64,000 nt of DNA from Escherichia coli (GTDB lineage Bacteria; Pseudomonadota; Gammaproteobacteria; Enterobacterales; Enterobacteriaceae): positions 1,550,001 through 1,614,000 of the forward strand of contig NZ_AP027764.1 in the NCBI RefSeq assembly GCF_036503815.1, written 5' to 3'. The notes under the pieces are model-generated. The model saw nothing but the letters and a program-made list of their open reading frames with translations, searched no databases and was not told where the DNA came from. Shown here one piece after another: positions 7,881 through 16,218 of this stretch; within the stretch, counting starts at the first letter, position 1; every line of letters starts with the position of its first letter. The translations under genes were made by a program, and so were the position numbers.

Positions 7881-8636
7881 ATGAAGCTTCGCCTGTCGGC
7901 GCTTGCTCTTGGAACTACGCTTCTGGTGGGGTGTGCGAGTTCCGGTACAGATCAGCAAGGGCGTTCTGACCCATTAGAAGGGTTCAACCGCACCATGTAC
8001 AACTTCAACTTCAATGTATTAGACCCGTATATTGTTCGACCGGTCGCAGTCGCCTGGCGTGATTATGTTCCGCAACCGGCGCGTAACGGTTTGAGCAACT
8101 TTACCGGCAACCTTGAAGAACCTGCGGTGATGGTTAACTACTTCTTGCAGGGCGACCCTTATCAGGGGATGGTCCACTTTACCCGCTTTTTCCTGAACAC
8201 TATTTTGGGGATGGGCGGCTTTATTGATGTTGCGGGGATGGCGAACCCGAAACTGCAACGGACTGAACCTCACCGCTTCGGTAGTACGCTTGGTCATTAT
8301 GGCGTGGGGTATGGGCCGTACGTACAATTACCGTTCTACGGAAGCTTCACGCTGCGTGATGACGGCGGTGATATGGCGGATGGTCTTTACCCGGTACTTT
8401 CCTGGCTGACCTGGCCGATGTCCGTGGGTAAATGGACGCTTGAAGGTATCGAAACCCGTGCGCAACTGCTGGATTCCGACGGCCTGCTGCGTCAGTCGTC
8501 CGACCCATACATTATGGTGCGCGAAGCGTACTTCCAGCGTCATGATTTCATCGCCAATGGCGGCGAACTCAAACCGCAGGAAAACCCGAACGCGCAAGCG
8601 ATTCAGGATGAGTTAAAAGATATCGATTCTGAATAA
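7881..8636 (+). CDS. mlaA: Outer-membrane lipoprotein of the Mla phospholipid transport system
   Basis: MlaA (VacJ) removes mislocalised phospholipids from the outer leaflet of the outer membrane and passes them to periplasmic MlaC. This keeps lipid asymmetry. Length is 251 residues. It has a lipoprotein signal with the lipobox LVGC, so Cys18 would be lipidated, followed by the VacJ domain starting at DPLEGFNRTMYNFN and running through most of the protein. The ribosome site CAGGGAG lies just before the ATG. The transcript probably ends at the hairpin directly downstream. The other mla genes are elsewhere in E. coli, so a lone mlaA is normal. Confidence 0.96.
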   Translation: MKLRLSALALGTTLLVGCASSGTDQQGRSDPLEGFNRTMYNFNFNVLDPYIVRPVAVAWRDYVPQPARNGLSNFTGNLEEPAVMVNYFLQGDPYQGMVHFTRFFLNTILGMGGFIDVAGMANPKLQRTEPHRFGSTLGHYGVGYGPYVQLPFYGSFTLRDDGGDMADGLYPVLSWLTWPMSVGKWTLEGIETRAQLLDSDGLLRQSSDPYIMVREAYFQRHDFIANGGELKPQENPNAQAIQDELKDIDSE

Positions 8637-8646
8637 GAAACAAATA

Positions 8647-8678
8647 AAAAAGGTGAGTCGCAAAACTCACCTTTTTTG
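8647..8678 (+). terminator. Rho-independent terminator after mlaA
   Basis: The inverted repeat AAAAAGGTGAGT / ACTCACCTTTTTT has a six-base loop and a run of T on the plus strand and of A on the other side. It probably serves mlaA and may also stop transcripts from yfdF. Confidence 0.85.
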
Positions 8679-8817
8679 TTGTTATCCCTCAATTACCACA
8701 AGTAAAAGGAGACAAACCAACAATGACCCGGACGAAATTATGTAAAAATACTGATGTTCGTCACTGACTGTTTCCGATATTCAGACGTTGAAAAATCAAA
8801 AAACTGGACAAATAATT

Positions 8818-10017
8818 TTAATTATCATCAAAATTAACACCCAACGCAGATAGTTGTTTAATTTCACTTTGATATTTCATCTGGCGATTTTGAAGTCTTT
8901 TTTCAACTTTATCTTCGATTTCCTTAAACTGTTTATATTCATTTTGAGAATTGTCAACGTCAACTTCGTTAGCGAATAAAGTAGAAATTATTTCTTTTAC
9001 ATTATCGCGTCTAAATTTTGCATCGTCCACTTGAAAATTGTATCTTATTGCTCGACCTAAACGTTTAAAAACTTCGTTAGGTTCTCTCAGTCTTTCCCCG
9101 TTGAGCTCGTTTACAACCTGATGATCGGAACCTGTTGCGAATGATTCTGCCATGATAGCTTTACTGCTTTCAAACCACGCTGAAGCATTCCTGGCGTTTT
9201 TACTACAATATTGGGTGAGACTATCACCATTAATACGAATTCCTCTTTGAATGTGGTAGTCGTCCTGATCGTAGTAACCGAGAGATAAGTAATCATTTCC
9301 GTTTTTATTTTTAATTACAATAGCGAGAGAGTCGCCTTTTTTATCTTTACCGTACCAGGTAAATAAGTCCGTTGGTTCGCTTTTCCCGCTCTCATCAAAT
9401 TCCGTTACCGTATGTCTGAGTTTGTGTGATATTTTATCGAAGATAAAACCAGGATTTCCATCATATATTTCTTTTATTGCGCTGAAGATCATTTCCTTGT
9501 TATGGATATCATGAGTATTCTCTACTACATTTTTACTGATGATGGTTTGACCGACTTTTTTATTTTCATCGTTTGCAGGTGATTTTGTTGGTTCTTGATT
9601 ATTAATGCCAATAATACCATCATCAGTATATTCAGCATTATTTATATCATCATGAGTCTTCTCAACTATGTTGTCATTAATGATAGTACGGACGAGTTCT
9701 TTGTCTTTATAGTTCGCAGATAATTTTATTGGTTCTTGGTTGTCGATACCAATAGTAATATAGTCTGTATCATTGGAGCCAATATCAATATAAGTAACTG
9801 AGGAATTATTGATAATTATTCTATCAGGTTCACCGGTTCCTCGTATGGCATTTTTTATAAGCTCAAGTAGATGTTTAATACAGGTACTTATTCCTTCCTT
9901 GCCATTAAAAAGGTTTTTGAACTCTTGTACTAATCCATTAACTTCATTATTGTTATTTTCATTGGTGGATTCTGTGTAAGTAGGGCAGGTATTGTTGATT
10001 GAAACAGATGGTAGCAT
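8818..10017 (-). CDS. yfdF: Uncharacterised protein YfdF with an internal tandem duplication
   Basis: Soluble-looking, Asn/Asp/Ile-rich protein of 399 residues with no signal peptide or membrane segment; function unknown. It occupies the yfdF position between mlaA and fadL and matches the K-12 protein as I recall it, which is about 352 residues. The excess is explained by a tandem repeat: GIDNQEP (residues 90-96) recurs as GINNQEP at 137-143, and IINDNIVEKTHD recurs as IISKNVVENTHD, an offset of exactly 47 residues. The C-terminal part (about 180-399) is single copy and includes TDLFTWYGKDKKGDSL and a charged, probably helical tail. Base composition is strikingly AT-rich compared with its neighbours, which suggests horizontal acquisition. 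The DxFTWYGKDKKG type of sequence resembles nothing I can assign. Confidence 0.9.
   Translation of the reverse strand: MLPSVSINNTCPTYTESTNENNNNEVNGLVQEFKNLFNGKEGISTCIKHLLELIKNAIRGTGEPDRIIINNSSVTYIDIGSNDTDYITIGIDNQEPIKLSANYKDKELVRTIINDNIVEKTHDDINNAEYTDDGIIGINNQEPTKSPANDENKKVGQTIISKNVVENTHDIHNKEMIFSAIKEIYDGNPGFIFDKISHKLRHTVTEFDESGKSEPTDLFTWYGKDKKGDSLAIVIKNKNGNDYLSLGYYDQDDYHIQRGIRINGDSLTQYCSKNARNASAWFESSKAIMAESFATGSDHQVVNELNGERLREPNEVFKRLGRAIRYNFQVDDAKFRRDNVKEIISTLFANEVDVDNSQNEYKQFKEIEDKVEKRLQNRQMKYQSEIKQLSALGVNFDDN
9487..9768 (-). repeat. 141-bp tandem duplication inside yfdF
   Basis: Two adjacent 141-bp (47-codon) units encode residues of about 84-130 and 131-177. Shared landmarks are G-I-x-N-Q-E-P, a lysine-rich stretch and I-I-x-x-N-x-V-E-x-T-H-D. 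The copies have diverged at many positions in DNA and protein, so the duplication is not recent. Boundaries are approximate to within a few codons. Confidence 0.8.
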
Positions 10018-10335
10018 GATTTTATTCCACGTTGATTGATTTGTTGCAAATATATATTACCTGATAAAATAGACTATCAAAAAACGCTCATTTATTTAGA
10101 ACCTATCTTTAATTTGAGTGTATGAGCGCATAATAGCCAGGGTGGTTTGAGTATCCTGGAAATTCAGAAAAGTAAACTCATTGAGAAGGACGAGCAGAAC
10201 GCCTGATAATATGCCTTTCCCTTGACGTCTGTCTGCGGATAACGCTTACAGATTTGCAAGGGCAAGCTGCCATCAGGCTGTTTGCAAAACTCAGGAGGCA
10301 AGCAATGAGGAAACTACTTTCGGTGAAGAGAGGGA
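10018..10335. other. yfdF-fadL intergenic region, no firm gene
   Basis: This stretch is upstream of yfdF and downstream of fadL. Its right part has higher GC than yfdF. An 11-codon frame (ATG at 10305, stop at 10338) has a good Shine-Dalgarno, CAGGAGG, but runs into the fadL terminator hairpin. I cannot support it as a gene. The yfdF promoter is probably in the AT-rich part near 10030-10110. Confidence 0.4.
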
Positions 10336-10368
10336 GTTAAAGTCACCTGCATAGCAGGTGACTTTAAC
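10336..10368. terminator. Terminator hairpin downstream of fadL
   Basis: A perfect 15-bp inverted repeat, GTTAAAGTCACCTGC / GCAGGTGACTTTAAC, with a three-base loop, lies 15 bp beyond the fadL stop codon. There is no long T run on either side, but position and stability suggest it ends the fadL transcript. Confidence 0.7.
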
Positions 10369-10383
10369 TAAGCTAACGCGTTA

Positions 10384-11724
10384 TCAGAACGCGTAGTTAA
10401 AGTTCGTCCCGAACAGCCAGGCTTTACCTTCAGACTCGAACTGATATGGCCCTTCGTTAATTTTCACGCTCTGGCCGTGCATATAAGAAACACCAACGTC
10501 GACTGAAGCATCTTTATTAAATGCGTAAGTCGTACCTGCACTCAGCCAGAAACGGTCCTGGTCCGGAATGGAGATAGAACGATTCTGTGCCGGAACTGGG
10601 CTGTCATCGAAGGCGATACCGGTACGGAAGGTCCAGTTATCATCGTAGTAATAAGTGGTACCCAATGCGATGCGGTAAGCATCTTTAAAGCCTTCATGTT
10701 TCTGGAACAGCGTGTCGCCACTCGTTGATGTCGCTTTCAGTTGCTGGAACTGACTCCAGCTGGTGTAAGCCAGGCTATAGTGAATTGCCCACTGCGGATC
10801 AACACGGTTATAACCCGACACTTCCCACATTTCAGGCAGGTTCAGCGTCAGATAACCCGACTGCGTTGCGCCACCTGTCGCGGTAGGAATTGGCAAACCG
10901 TAGTTATTAAAAGCCGGGTTAAGATCGCTGCTGTAGTTACCCTTGAAGTCAATTTTCACTTCAGAGCGGTAGGTCAATGCGTAGCGGTTGTTTTTATCCA
11001 GTTCGTACAGGATCCCGGCGTTCCAGCCAAAGCCCCACTGGTTACCGTTCAGGTGAGCGATTTTGGTATTACTGTCGATGCCGTTGGCGGTAGCTGCTAA
11101 TGCTTGCCCCTGAGGAGTCTGCCTAGCAGGAGATTGCATAATCTGACCAGCCACCAGCTGCCCCAGATCGCCTGCGAAACGTTCAATTTTCGCGCGAGCG
11201 TAGACGGCGTTGAAACCAAGACCAAAGCTCCATGCATTATTTAAGCGATACGCACCGCTTAAGTTCAGGTTCATGGTTTCAAGGTCGGTGGTACCCCCGA
11301 CAGAGCCGCCTGCATAAGTATCGTTAAACTCTGTTGCCAGGCCATAGTTAGAGGTAATAGAAGCGCCCCAACCAAATTGGTCGTTAATCGGTGCAACAAA
11401 GTGCATATTCGGAACCCATGCCGTAGGCGCGATATTATCGGCTTTCAGGCTACGACCAGACGGAGACGTTCCGCTGATATTTACGTCCGGATCTATATAA
11501 ACCGCACCCGCAGAAAATGTCGGGCGGTCAAACATGGTAATCAACGCGGGGTTACGGCTGACGTTACCTGCATCATCGGCAATAGCGCCTTCCCCTGAAT
11601 AAGCCCGGCCCAGGCCAGAGGAAGAAAATTCGTTTAACTGAAAGCCTGCCGACCAGGCCTGGGTGGAGATAAGTGCCACTGCGACTGCGATAGCAGACTT
11701 TGTAAACAGGGTTTTCTGGCTCAT
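10384..11724 (-). CDS. fadL: Long-chain fatty acid outer-membrane transporter
   Basis: Beta-barrel channel that lets long-chain fatty acids cross the outer membrane, and receptor of phage T2; 446 residues from the chosen start. A typical signal peptide ends TQAWSA, giving mature GFQLNEFSSSGLGRAYSG, where the N-terminal hatch begins. The barrel ends FGTNFNYAF, with the terminal Phe needed for outer-membrane assembly. The start is placed at MSQKTLF because GAGG lies 8 nt upstream of that ATG. An ATG two codons earlier lies only 2 nt after the GAGG. FadR-like operators lie upstream, and the gene is divergent from yfcZ. Confidence 0.97.
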   Translation of the reverse strand: MSQKTLFTKSAIAVAVALISTQAWSAGFQLNEFSSSGLGRAYSGEGAIADDAGNVSRNPALITMFDRPTFSAGAVYIDPDVNISGTSPSGRSLKADNIAPTAWVPNMHFVAPINDQFGWGASITSNYGLATEFNDTYAGGSVGGTTDLETMNLNLSGAYRLNNAWSFGLGFNAVYARAKIERFAGDLGQLVAGQIMQSPARQTPQGQALAATANGIDSNTKIAHLNGNQWGFGWNAGILYELDKNNRYALTYRSEVKIDFKGNYSSDLNPAFNNYGLPIPTATGGATQSGYLTLNLPEMWEVSGYNRVDPQWAIHYSLAYTSWSQFQQLKATSTSGDTLFQKHEGFKDAYRIALGTTYYYDDNWTFRTGIAFDDSPVPAQNRSISIPDQDRFWLSAGTTYAFNKDASVDVGVSYMHGQSVKINEGPYQFESEGKAWLFGTNFNYAF

Positions 11725-11808
11725 GACCATAACCTCAATGATTTATTTTTATACAAACTATGTTACGTACTGTAACAGGAGCGCGAAGTGTAGGGTCTGA
11801 GGTACATC

Positions 11809-11850
11809 TTAGAAATCAGACCAGTGGCGAGAGTATAGGTCGGACCAGAT
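11809..11850 (-). promoter_or_regulatory. FadR operators upstream of fadL
   Basis: Read on the fadL strand, ATCTGGTCCGACCTATA (complement of 11834-11850) and CACTGGTCTGATTTCTA (complement of 11810-11826) resemble the FadR consensus AGCTGGTCCGACCTGTT. Two FadR sites at the fadL promoter are known in E. coli; their assignment here is by sequence match. They lie about 85-130 nt before the start codon. Confidence 0.7.
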
Positions 11851-12095
11851 GGAATGTTGCAAGTATGTTTCTATATTTTTTCAAATATGATCTAAGAAAC
11901 GCGATCCAGCTGGCAAAATTTGGAGGTGGCGCACTCATGGATTCGGGTGAATTTTGTTTTAGATCATTTTTAAGTGTGATTTCGGTCACTTATCCGATTT
12001 TGCAGAATTAACAACTGGAGCAGTACTTTCCGGAAGCGTAAAATATCCCCAACGTTTATCTGGCACCTTAGGTGCACATACAGAGGAAATCAACG
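11851..12095. promoter_or_regulatory. fadL/yfcZ divergent promoter region
   Basis: Non-coding. With the FadR sites it separates fadL from yfcZ. An 83-codon plus-strand frame across it has an unlikely composition and no family match. The yfcZ ribosome site (AGAGGAAA) is at its right end. Confidence 0.45.
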
Positions 12096-12380
12096 ATGAG
12101 TAAATGTAGTGCTGATGAAACCCCGGTTTGCTGCTGTATGGATGTTGGCACCATTATGGACAACTCCGACTGCACCGCGTCTTACAGCCGCGTGTTTGCA
12201 AACCGCGCAGAAGCAGAACAAACGCTGGCGGCGCTGACTGAAAAAGCCCGTAGCGTTGAATCCGAACCTTGCAAAATCACCCCGACTTTCACTGAAGAGT
12301 CTGACGGTGTGCGCCTGGATATCGATTTCACTTTTGCCTGCGAAGCTGAAATGTTGATCTTCCAGCTGGGTCTGCGTTAA
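12096..12380 (+). CDS. yfcZ: Small cysteine-rich DUF406 protein YfcZ
   Basis: Uncharacterised 94-residue protein of the YfcZ/YiiS (DUF406) family. It is cysteine-rich at the N-terminus (CSADETPVCCCMDVG), with further cysteines near residues 33, 62 and 83, which suggests metal binding or redox sensitivity (inference). There is no signal peptide. The start is at MSKCSAD because AGAGGAAA lies at the correct distance. An in-frame ATG eight codons upstream lacks a ribosome site. It stands alone between fadL (divergent) and fadI, with a terminator behind it. Confidence 0.92.
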   Translation: MSKCSADETPVCCCMDVGTIMDNSDCTASYSRVFANRAEAEQTLAALTEKARSVESEPCKITPTFTEESDGVRLDIDFTFACEAEMLIFQLGLR

Positions 12381-12397
12381 TTCCTCTCGGGTATATA

Positions 12398-12430
12398 CGC
12401 CCCTGTCAGTTCATGGCGGGGGCGTTTTTA
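12398..12430 (+). terminator. Rho-independent terminator after yfcZ
   Basis: The inverted repeat CGCCCC...GGGGCG is followed by TTTTTATTTT, directly downstream of yfcZ. Confidence 0.8.
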
Positions 12431-12517
12431 TTTTCTCTTCCTCTTTTCTCTCTGTGTCATAGCTCCCACTTTCCCTTTTCTCCACTTGGCTAAATGTAAA
12501 AAAATGGTTAAGACTAT

Positions 12518-12535
12518 GATCAGGTCAGACCACTT
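12518..12535. promoter_or_regulatory. FadR operator candidate upstream of fadI
   Basis: GATCAGGTCAGACCACTT; its complement AAGTGGTCTGACCTGATC closely follows the FadR consensus. It lies 27 nt before the fadI start, where bound FadR would block transcription until long-chain acyl-CoA appears. The fadIJ operon is a known FadR target in E. coli. Confidence 0.75.
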
Positions 12536-12561
12536 TATTTATTTTTTTACAGGGGAGTGTT

Positions 12562-13872
12562 ATGGGTCAGGTTTTACCGCTGATTACCCGCCAGGGCGAT
12601 CGTATCGCCATTGTTAGCGGCTTACGTACGCCTTTTGCCCGTCAGGCGACGGCTTTTCATGGCATTCCCGCTGTTGATTTGGGGAAGATGGTCGTAGGCG
12701 AATTGCTGGCACGCAGCGAGATCCCCGCCGAAGTGATTGAACAACTTGTTTTTGGTCAGGTCGTACAAATGCCTGAAGCCCCCAACATTGCGCGTGAAAT
12801 TGTTCTTGGCACCGGAATGAATGTCCATACCGATGCTTACAGCGTCAGCCGCGCTTGTGCTACCAGTTTTCAGGCGGTTGCAAACGTCGCCGAAAGCCTG
12901 ATGGCGGGAACTATTCGTGCGGGGATTGCCGGCGGGGCAGATTCCTCTTCCGTATTGCCCATTGGTGTTAGTAAAAAACTGGCGCGCGTGTTGGTGGATG
13001 TCAACAAAGCCCGCACGATGAGCCAACGACTGAAACTTTTTTCTCGCCTGCGTTTGCGTGACTTAATGCCCGTACCGCCTGCGGTGGCGGAGTATTCCAC
13101 AGGCTTGCGGATGGGCGACACCGCCGAACAAATGGCGAAAACCTACGGTATTACTCGCGAACAGCAAGATGCGCTGGCGCACCGTTCACATCAGCGTGCT
13201 GCTCAGGCATGGTCAGAAGGTAAACTCAAAGAAGAGGTAATGACCGCCTACGTTCCTCCTTATAAACAACCGCTCGCGGAAGACAACAATATTCGCGGCA
13301 ATTCCACGCTTGCTGATTACGCAAAGCTGCGTCCGGCGTTTGATCGCAAACACGGGACGGTAACGGCAGCAAACAGTACACCGCTGACCGATGGCGCAGC
13401 GGCGGTGATCCTGATGACTGAATCGCGGGCGAAAGAATTGGGCCTGGTGCCGCTGGGATATCTGCGTAGCTACGCATTTACCGCTATTGATGTCTGGCAG
13501 GACATGTTGCTCGGCCCGGCCTGGTCAACGCCGCTGGCGCTGGAACGCGCTGGATTGACGATGGCCGATCTGACATTGATTGACATGCACGAAGCCTTTG
13601 CCGCCCAGACGCTGGCTAATATTCAGTTGCTTGGCAGCGAACGTTTTGCGCGCGACGTACTGGGGCGTTCCCATGCTACTGGTGAAGTGGACGATAGTAA
13701 ATTTAACGTGCTTGGTGGTTCCATTGCGTACGGGCATCCCTTCGCAGCGACTGGAGCGCGGATGATTACCCAGACATTGCATGAGCTTCGCCGTCGCGGT
13801 GGTGGATTTGGTTTAGTGACCGCCTGTGCTGCGGGTGGGCTTGGCGCAGCAATGGTTCTGGAGGCGGAATAA
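12562..13872 (+). CDS. fadI: 3-ketoacyl-CoA thiolase (anaerobic/alternative beta-oxidation)
   Basis: Beta subunit of the FadIJ fatty-acid oxidation complex. It releases acetyl-CoA from 3-ketoacyl-CoA by thiolysis; 436 residues. Thiolase landmarks in order: the nucleophilic Cys in SRACATSFQ (near residue 98), GGADSSS, NSTPLTDGAAAV, DMHEAFAAQ, the GGSIAYGHPFAATGARM region with the active-site His, and the C-terminal TACAAGGLGAA with the second catalytic Cys. The ATG follows AGGGGAG. The stop overlaps the fadJ start by one base (TAATG), so the two are translationally coupled. Confidence 0.97.
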   Translation: MGQVLPLITRQGDRIAIVSGLRTPFARQATAFHGIPAVDLGKMVVGELLARSEIPAEVIEQLVFGQVVQMPEAPNIAREIVLGTGMNVHTDAYSVSRACATSFQAVANVAESLMAGTIRAGIAGGADSSSVLPIGVSKKLARVLVDVNKARTMSQRLKLFSRLRLRDLMPVPPAVAEYSTGLRMGDTAEQMAKTYGITREQQDALAHRSHQRAAQAWSEGKLKEEVMTAYVPPYKQPLAEDNNIRGNSTLADYAKLRPAFDRKHGTVTAANSTPLTDGAAAVILMTESRAKELGLVPLGYLRSYAFTAIDVWQDMLLGPAWSTPLALERAGLTMADLTLIDMHEAFAAQTLANIQLLGSERFARDVLGRSHATGEVDDSKFNVLGGSIAYGHPFAATGARMITQTLHELRRRGGGFGLVTACAAGGLGAAMVLEAE

Positions 13873-16016
13873 TGGAAATGGCATCAGCTTTTACTCTTAA
13901 TGTTCGTCTGGACAACATTGCAGTCATCACCATCGACGTTCCCGGTGAGAAAATGAATACCCTGAAGGCGGAGTTTGCCTCGCAGGTGCGCGCCATTATT
14001 AAGCAACTTCGCGAAAACAAAGAATTACGTGGAGTTGTATTTATCTCAGCGAAACCGGACAACTTTATCGCCGGAGCAGACATCAACATGATCGGCAACT
14101 GCAAAACGGTGCAAGAAGCGGAAGAGCTGGCGCGGCAGGGGCAACAGTTAATGGCGGAGATTCATGCTCTGCCTGTTCCGGTTATCGCGGCTATTCATGG
14201 CGCTTGCCTGGGGGGCGGGCTGGAACTGGCACTGGCGTGTCATGGCCGCGTCTGCAGTGACGATCCTAAAACGGTGCTTGGCTTGCCGGAAGTTCAGCTT
14301 GGATTATTGCCAGGTTCAGGCGGCACCCAGCGTTTACCGCGCCTGATAGGTGTCAGCACAGCATTAGAGATGATCCTCACTGGAAAACAACTTCGGGCGA
14401 AACAGGCATTAAAGCTGGGGCTGGTGGATGACGTCGTTCCGCAATCCATTTTACTGGAATCCGCCGTTGAGTTGGCAAAGCATGATCGACTATCTTCCCG
14501 CCCGCTACCTGTACGCGAGCGCATTCTGGCGGGGCCGCTAGGTCGTGCACTGTTGTTCAAAATGGTCGGCAAGAAAACAGAGCAGAAAACTCAGGGGAAC
14601 TATCCGGCGACAAAACGCATTCTTGAAGTCATCGAAACCGGATTAGCGCAAGGCACCAGCAGCGGCTATGACGCGGAAGCCCGTGCCTTTGGTGAACTGG
14701 CGATGACACCACAATCGCAGGCTCTGCGTAGTATCTTTTTTGCCAGTACGGAAGTGAAGAAAGATCCCGGCAGTGATGCGCCGCCTGCGCCATTAAACAG
14801 CGTGGGGATTCTCGGTGGTGGCTTGATGGGGGGCGGTATTGCTTATGTTACTGCTTGTAAAGCGGGCTTGCCGGTCAGAATTAAAGATATCAACCCGCAG
14901 GGCATAAATCATGCATTGAAGTACAGTTGGGATCAGTTGGAGGGCAAAGTGCGCCGCCGACATCTCAAAGCCAGCGAACGTGACAAACAGCTGGCATTAA
15001 TTTCGGGAACAACGGATTATCGCGGCTTTGCCCATCGTGACTTAATTATTGAAGCGGTGTTTGAAAATCTCGAATTAAAACAAAAGATGGTGGCGGAAGT
15101 AGAGGAAAATTGCGCCACTCATACCATCTTCGCTTCGAATACGTCATCTTTACCAATTAGTGATATTGCCGCTCACGCCTCGCGGCCGGAGCAGGTTATC
15201 GGTCTTCATTTCTTCAGCCCGGTAGAAAAAATGCCGCTGGTGGAGATCATTCCCCATGCGGGGACCTCGGCGCAAACCATCGCTACAACGGTAAAACTGG
15301 CGAAAAAACAGGGAAAAACGCCAATTGTTGTGCGTGACAAAGCCGGGTTTTATGTCAATCGCATTTTAGCGCCTTACATCAATGAAGCTATCCGCATGTT
15401 GACTGAAGGTGAACGGGTTGAGCATATCGATGCCGCACTGGTCAAGTTTGGTTTTCCGGTGGGACCAATCCAACTTTTGGATGAGGTAGGAATCGACACC
15501 GGGACTAAAATTATTCCTGTACTGGAAGCCGCTTATGGAGAACGTTTTAGCGCGCCTGCAAATGTTGTTTCTTCAATTTTGAATGACGATCGCAAAGGCA
15601 GAAAAAATGGTCGGGGTTTCTATCTTTATGGGCCGAAAGGGCGTAAAAGCAAAAAACAGGTCGATCCTGCTATTTATCCGCTGATTGGCGCGCAAGGGCA
15701 GGGGCGACTCTCCGCACCGCAGGTTACTGAACGGTGTGTGATGATGATGCTGAATGAAGCAGTACGTTGTCTGGACGAGCAGGTTATCCGTAGCGTGCGT
15801 GACGGGGATATCGGCGCGGTATTTGGAATTGGGTTTCCGCCGTTTCTCGGTGGCCCATTTCGCTATATCGACGCTCTCGGTGCGGCAGAAGTGGTTGCAA
15901 TAATGCAACGTCTGACCGCGCGGTACGGTTCTCGTTTTACCCCTTGCGATCGTTTAGTTGAGATGAGCGAGCGTGGGGAAAGTTTTTGGAAAACAACTGC
16001 AACTGACCTGCAATAA
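13872..16016 (+). CDS. fadJ: Fatty-acid oxidation complex alpha subunit: enoyl-CoA hydratase / 3-hydroxyacyl-CoA dehydrogenase
   Basis: Multifunctional enzyme, 714 residues, paired with FadI. The N-terminal crotonase domain (about 1-190) has the oxyanion-hole motif IHGACLGGGLELALACH and LGLPEVQLGLLPGSGGTQRLPR. The dehydrogenase part begins near residue 310 with the NAD loop GILGGGLMGGGIAYV and contains ASNTSSLPI, GLHFFSPVEKMPLVEI with the catalytic His, and KTPIVVRDKAGFYVNRIL. The C-terminal helical domain has two repeats. It works under anaerobic conditions with shorter chains alongside the aerobic FadBA (established knowledge). The next gene, sixA, lies about 200 bp downstream. Confidence 0.97.
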   Translation: MEMASAFTLNVRLDNIAVITIDVPGEKMNTLKAEFASQVRAIIKQLRENKELRGVVFISAKPDNFIAGADINMIGNCKTVQEAEELARQGQQLMAEIHALPVPVIAAIHGACLGGGLELALACHGRVCSDDPKTVLGLPEVQLGLLPGSGGTQRLPRLIGVSTALEMILTGKQLRAKQALKLGLVDDVVPQSILLESAVELAKHDRLSSRPLPVRERILAGPLGRALLFKMVGKKTEQKTQGNYPATKRILEVIETGLAQGTSSGYDAEARAFGELAMTPQSQALRSIFFASTEVKKDPGSDAPPAPLNSVGILGGGLMGGGIAYVTACKAGLPVRIKDINPQGINHALKYSWDQLEGKVRRRHLKASERDKQLALISGTTDYRGFAHRDLIIEAVFENLELKQKMVAEVEENCATHTIFASNTSSLPISDIAAHASRPEQVIGLHFFSPVEKMPLVEIIPHAGTSAQTIATTVKLAKKQGKTPIVVRDKAGFYVNRILAPYINEAIRMLTEGERVEHIDAALVKFGFPVGPIQLLDEVGIDTGTKIIPVLEAAYGERFSAPANVVSSILNDDRKGRKNGRGFYLYGPKGRKSKKQVDPAIYPLIGAQGQGRLSAPQVTERCVMMMLNEAVRCLDEQVIRSVRDGDIGAVFGIGFPPFLGGPFRYIDALGAAEVVAIMQRLTARYGSRFTPCDRLVEMSERGESFWKTTATDLQ

Positions 16017-16152
16017 GAAGGTCAAAGTTATATGAATCCGCGCTGAATGGCGGAGCGTTGGTCAAAATGTAAACGCATATTGACTATACTTACGCCATTG
16101 AGGTAAAAAACAGCGTTTCATTCGGTGAATGGATAAGGCACAATGCCGGCCA

Positions 16153-16189
16153 CCGTCGTGTTTCTCTGGTTTCAGATGAAACACGACGG
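16153..16189. repeat. 12-bp perfect inverted repeat in the fadJ-sixA gap
   Basis: CCGTCGTGTTTC and its exact complement GAAACACGACGG are separated by 13 bases, 30 bp upstream of sixA. There is no T run after it. It could be a terminator-like structure for fadJ, an mRNA hairpin in the sixA leader, or a protein site. I do not recognise it as a REP sequence. Confidence 0.6.
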
Positions 16190-16218
16190 GCGAATCTGGT
16201 TAACAAAAGCGGTGCAAT

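Noticed and set aside
11760..12011. 83-codon frame in the fadL/yfcZ gap
   Set aside because: It covers the FadR operators and promoter, has no ribosome site and shows no protein-like pattern.
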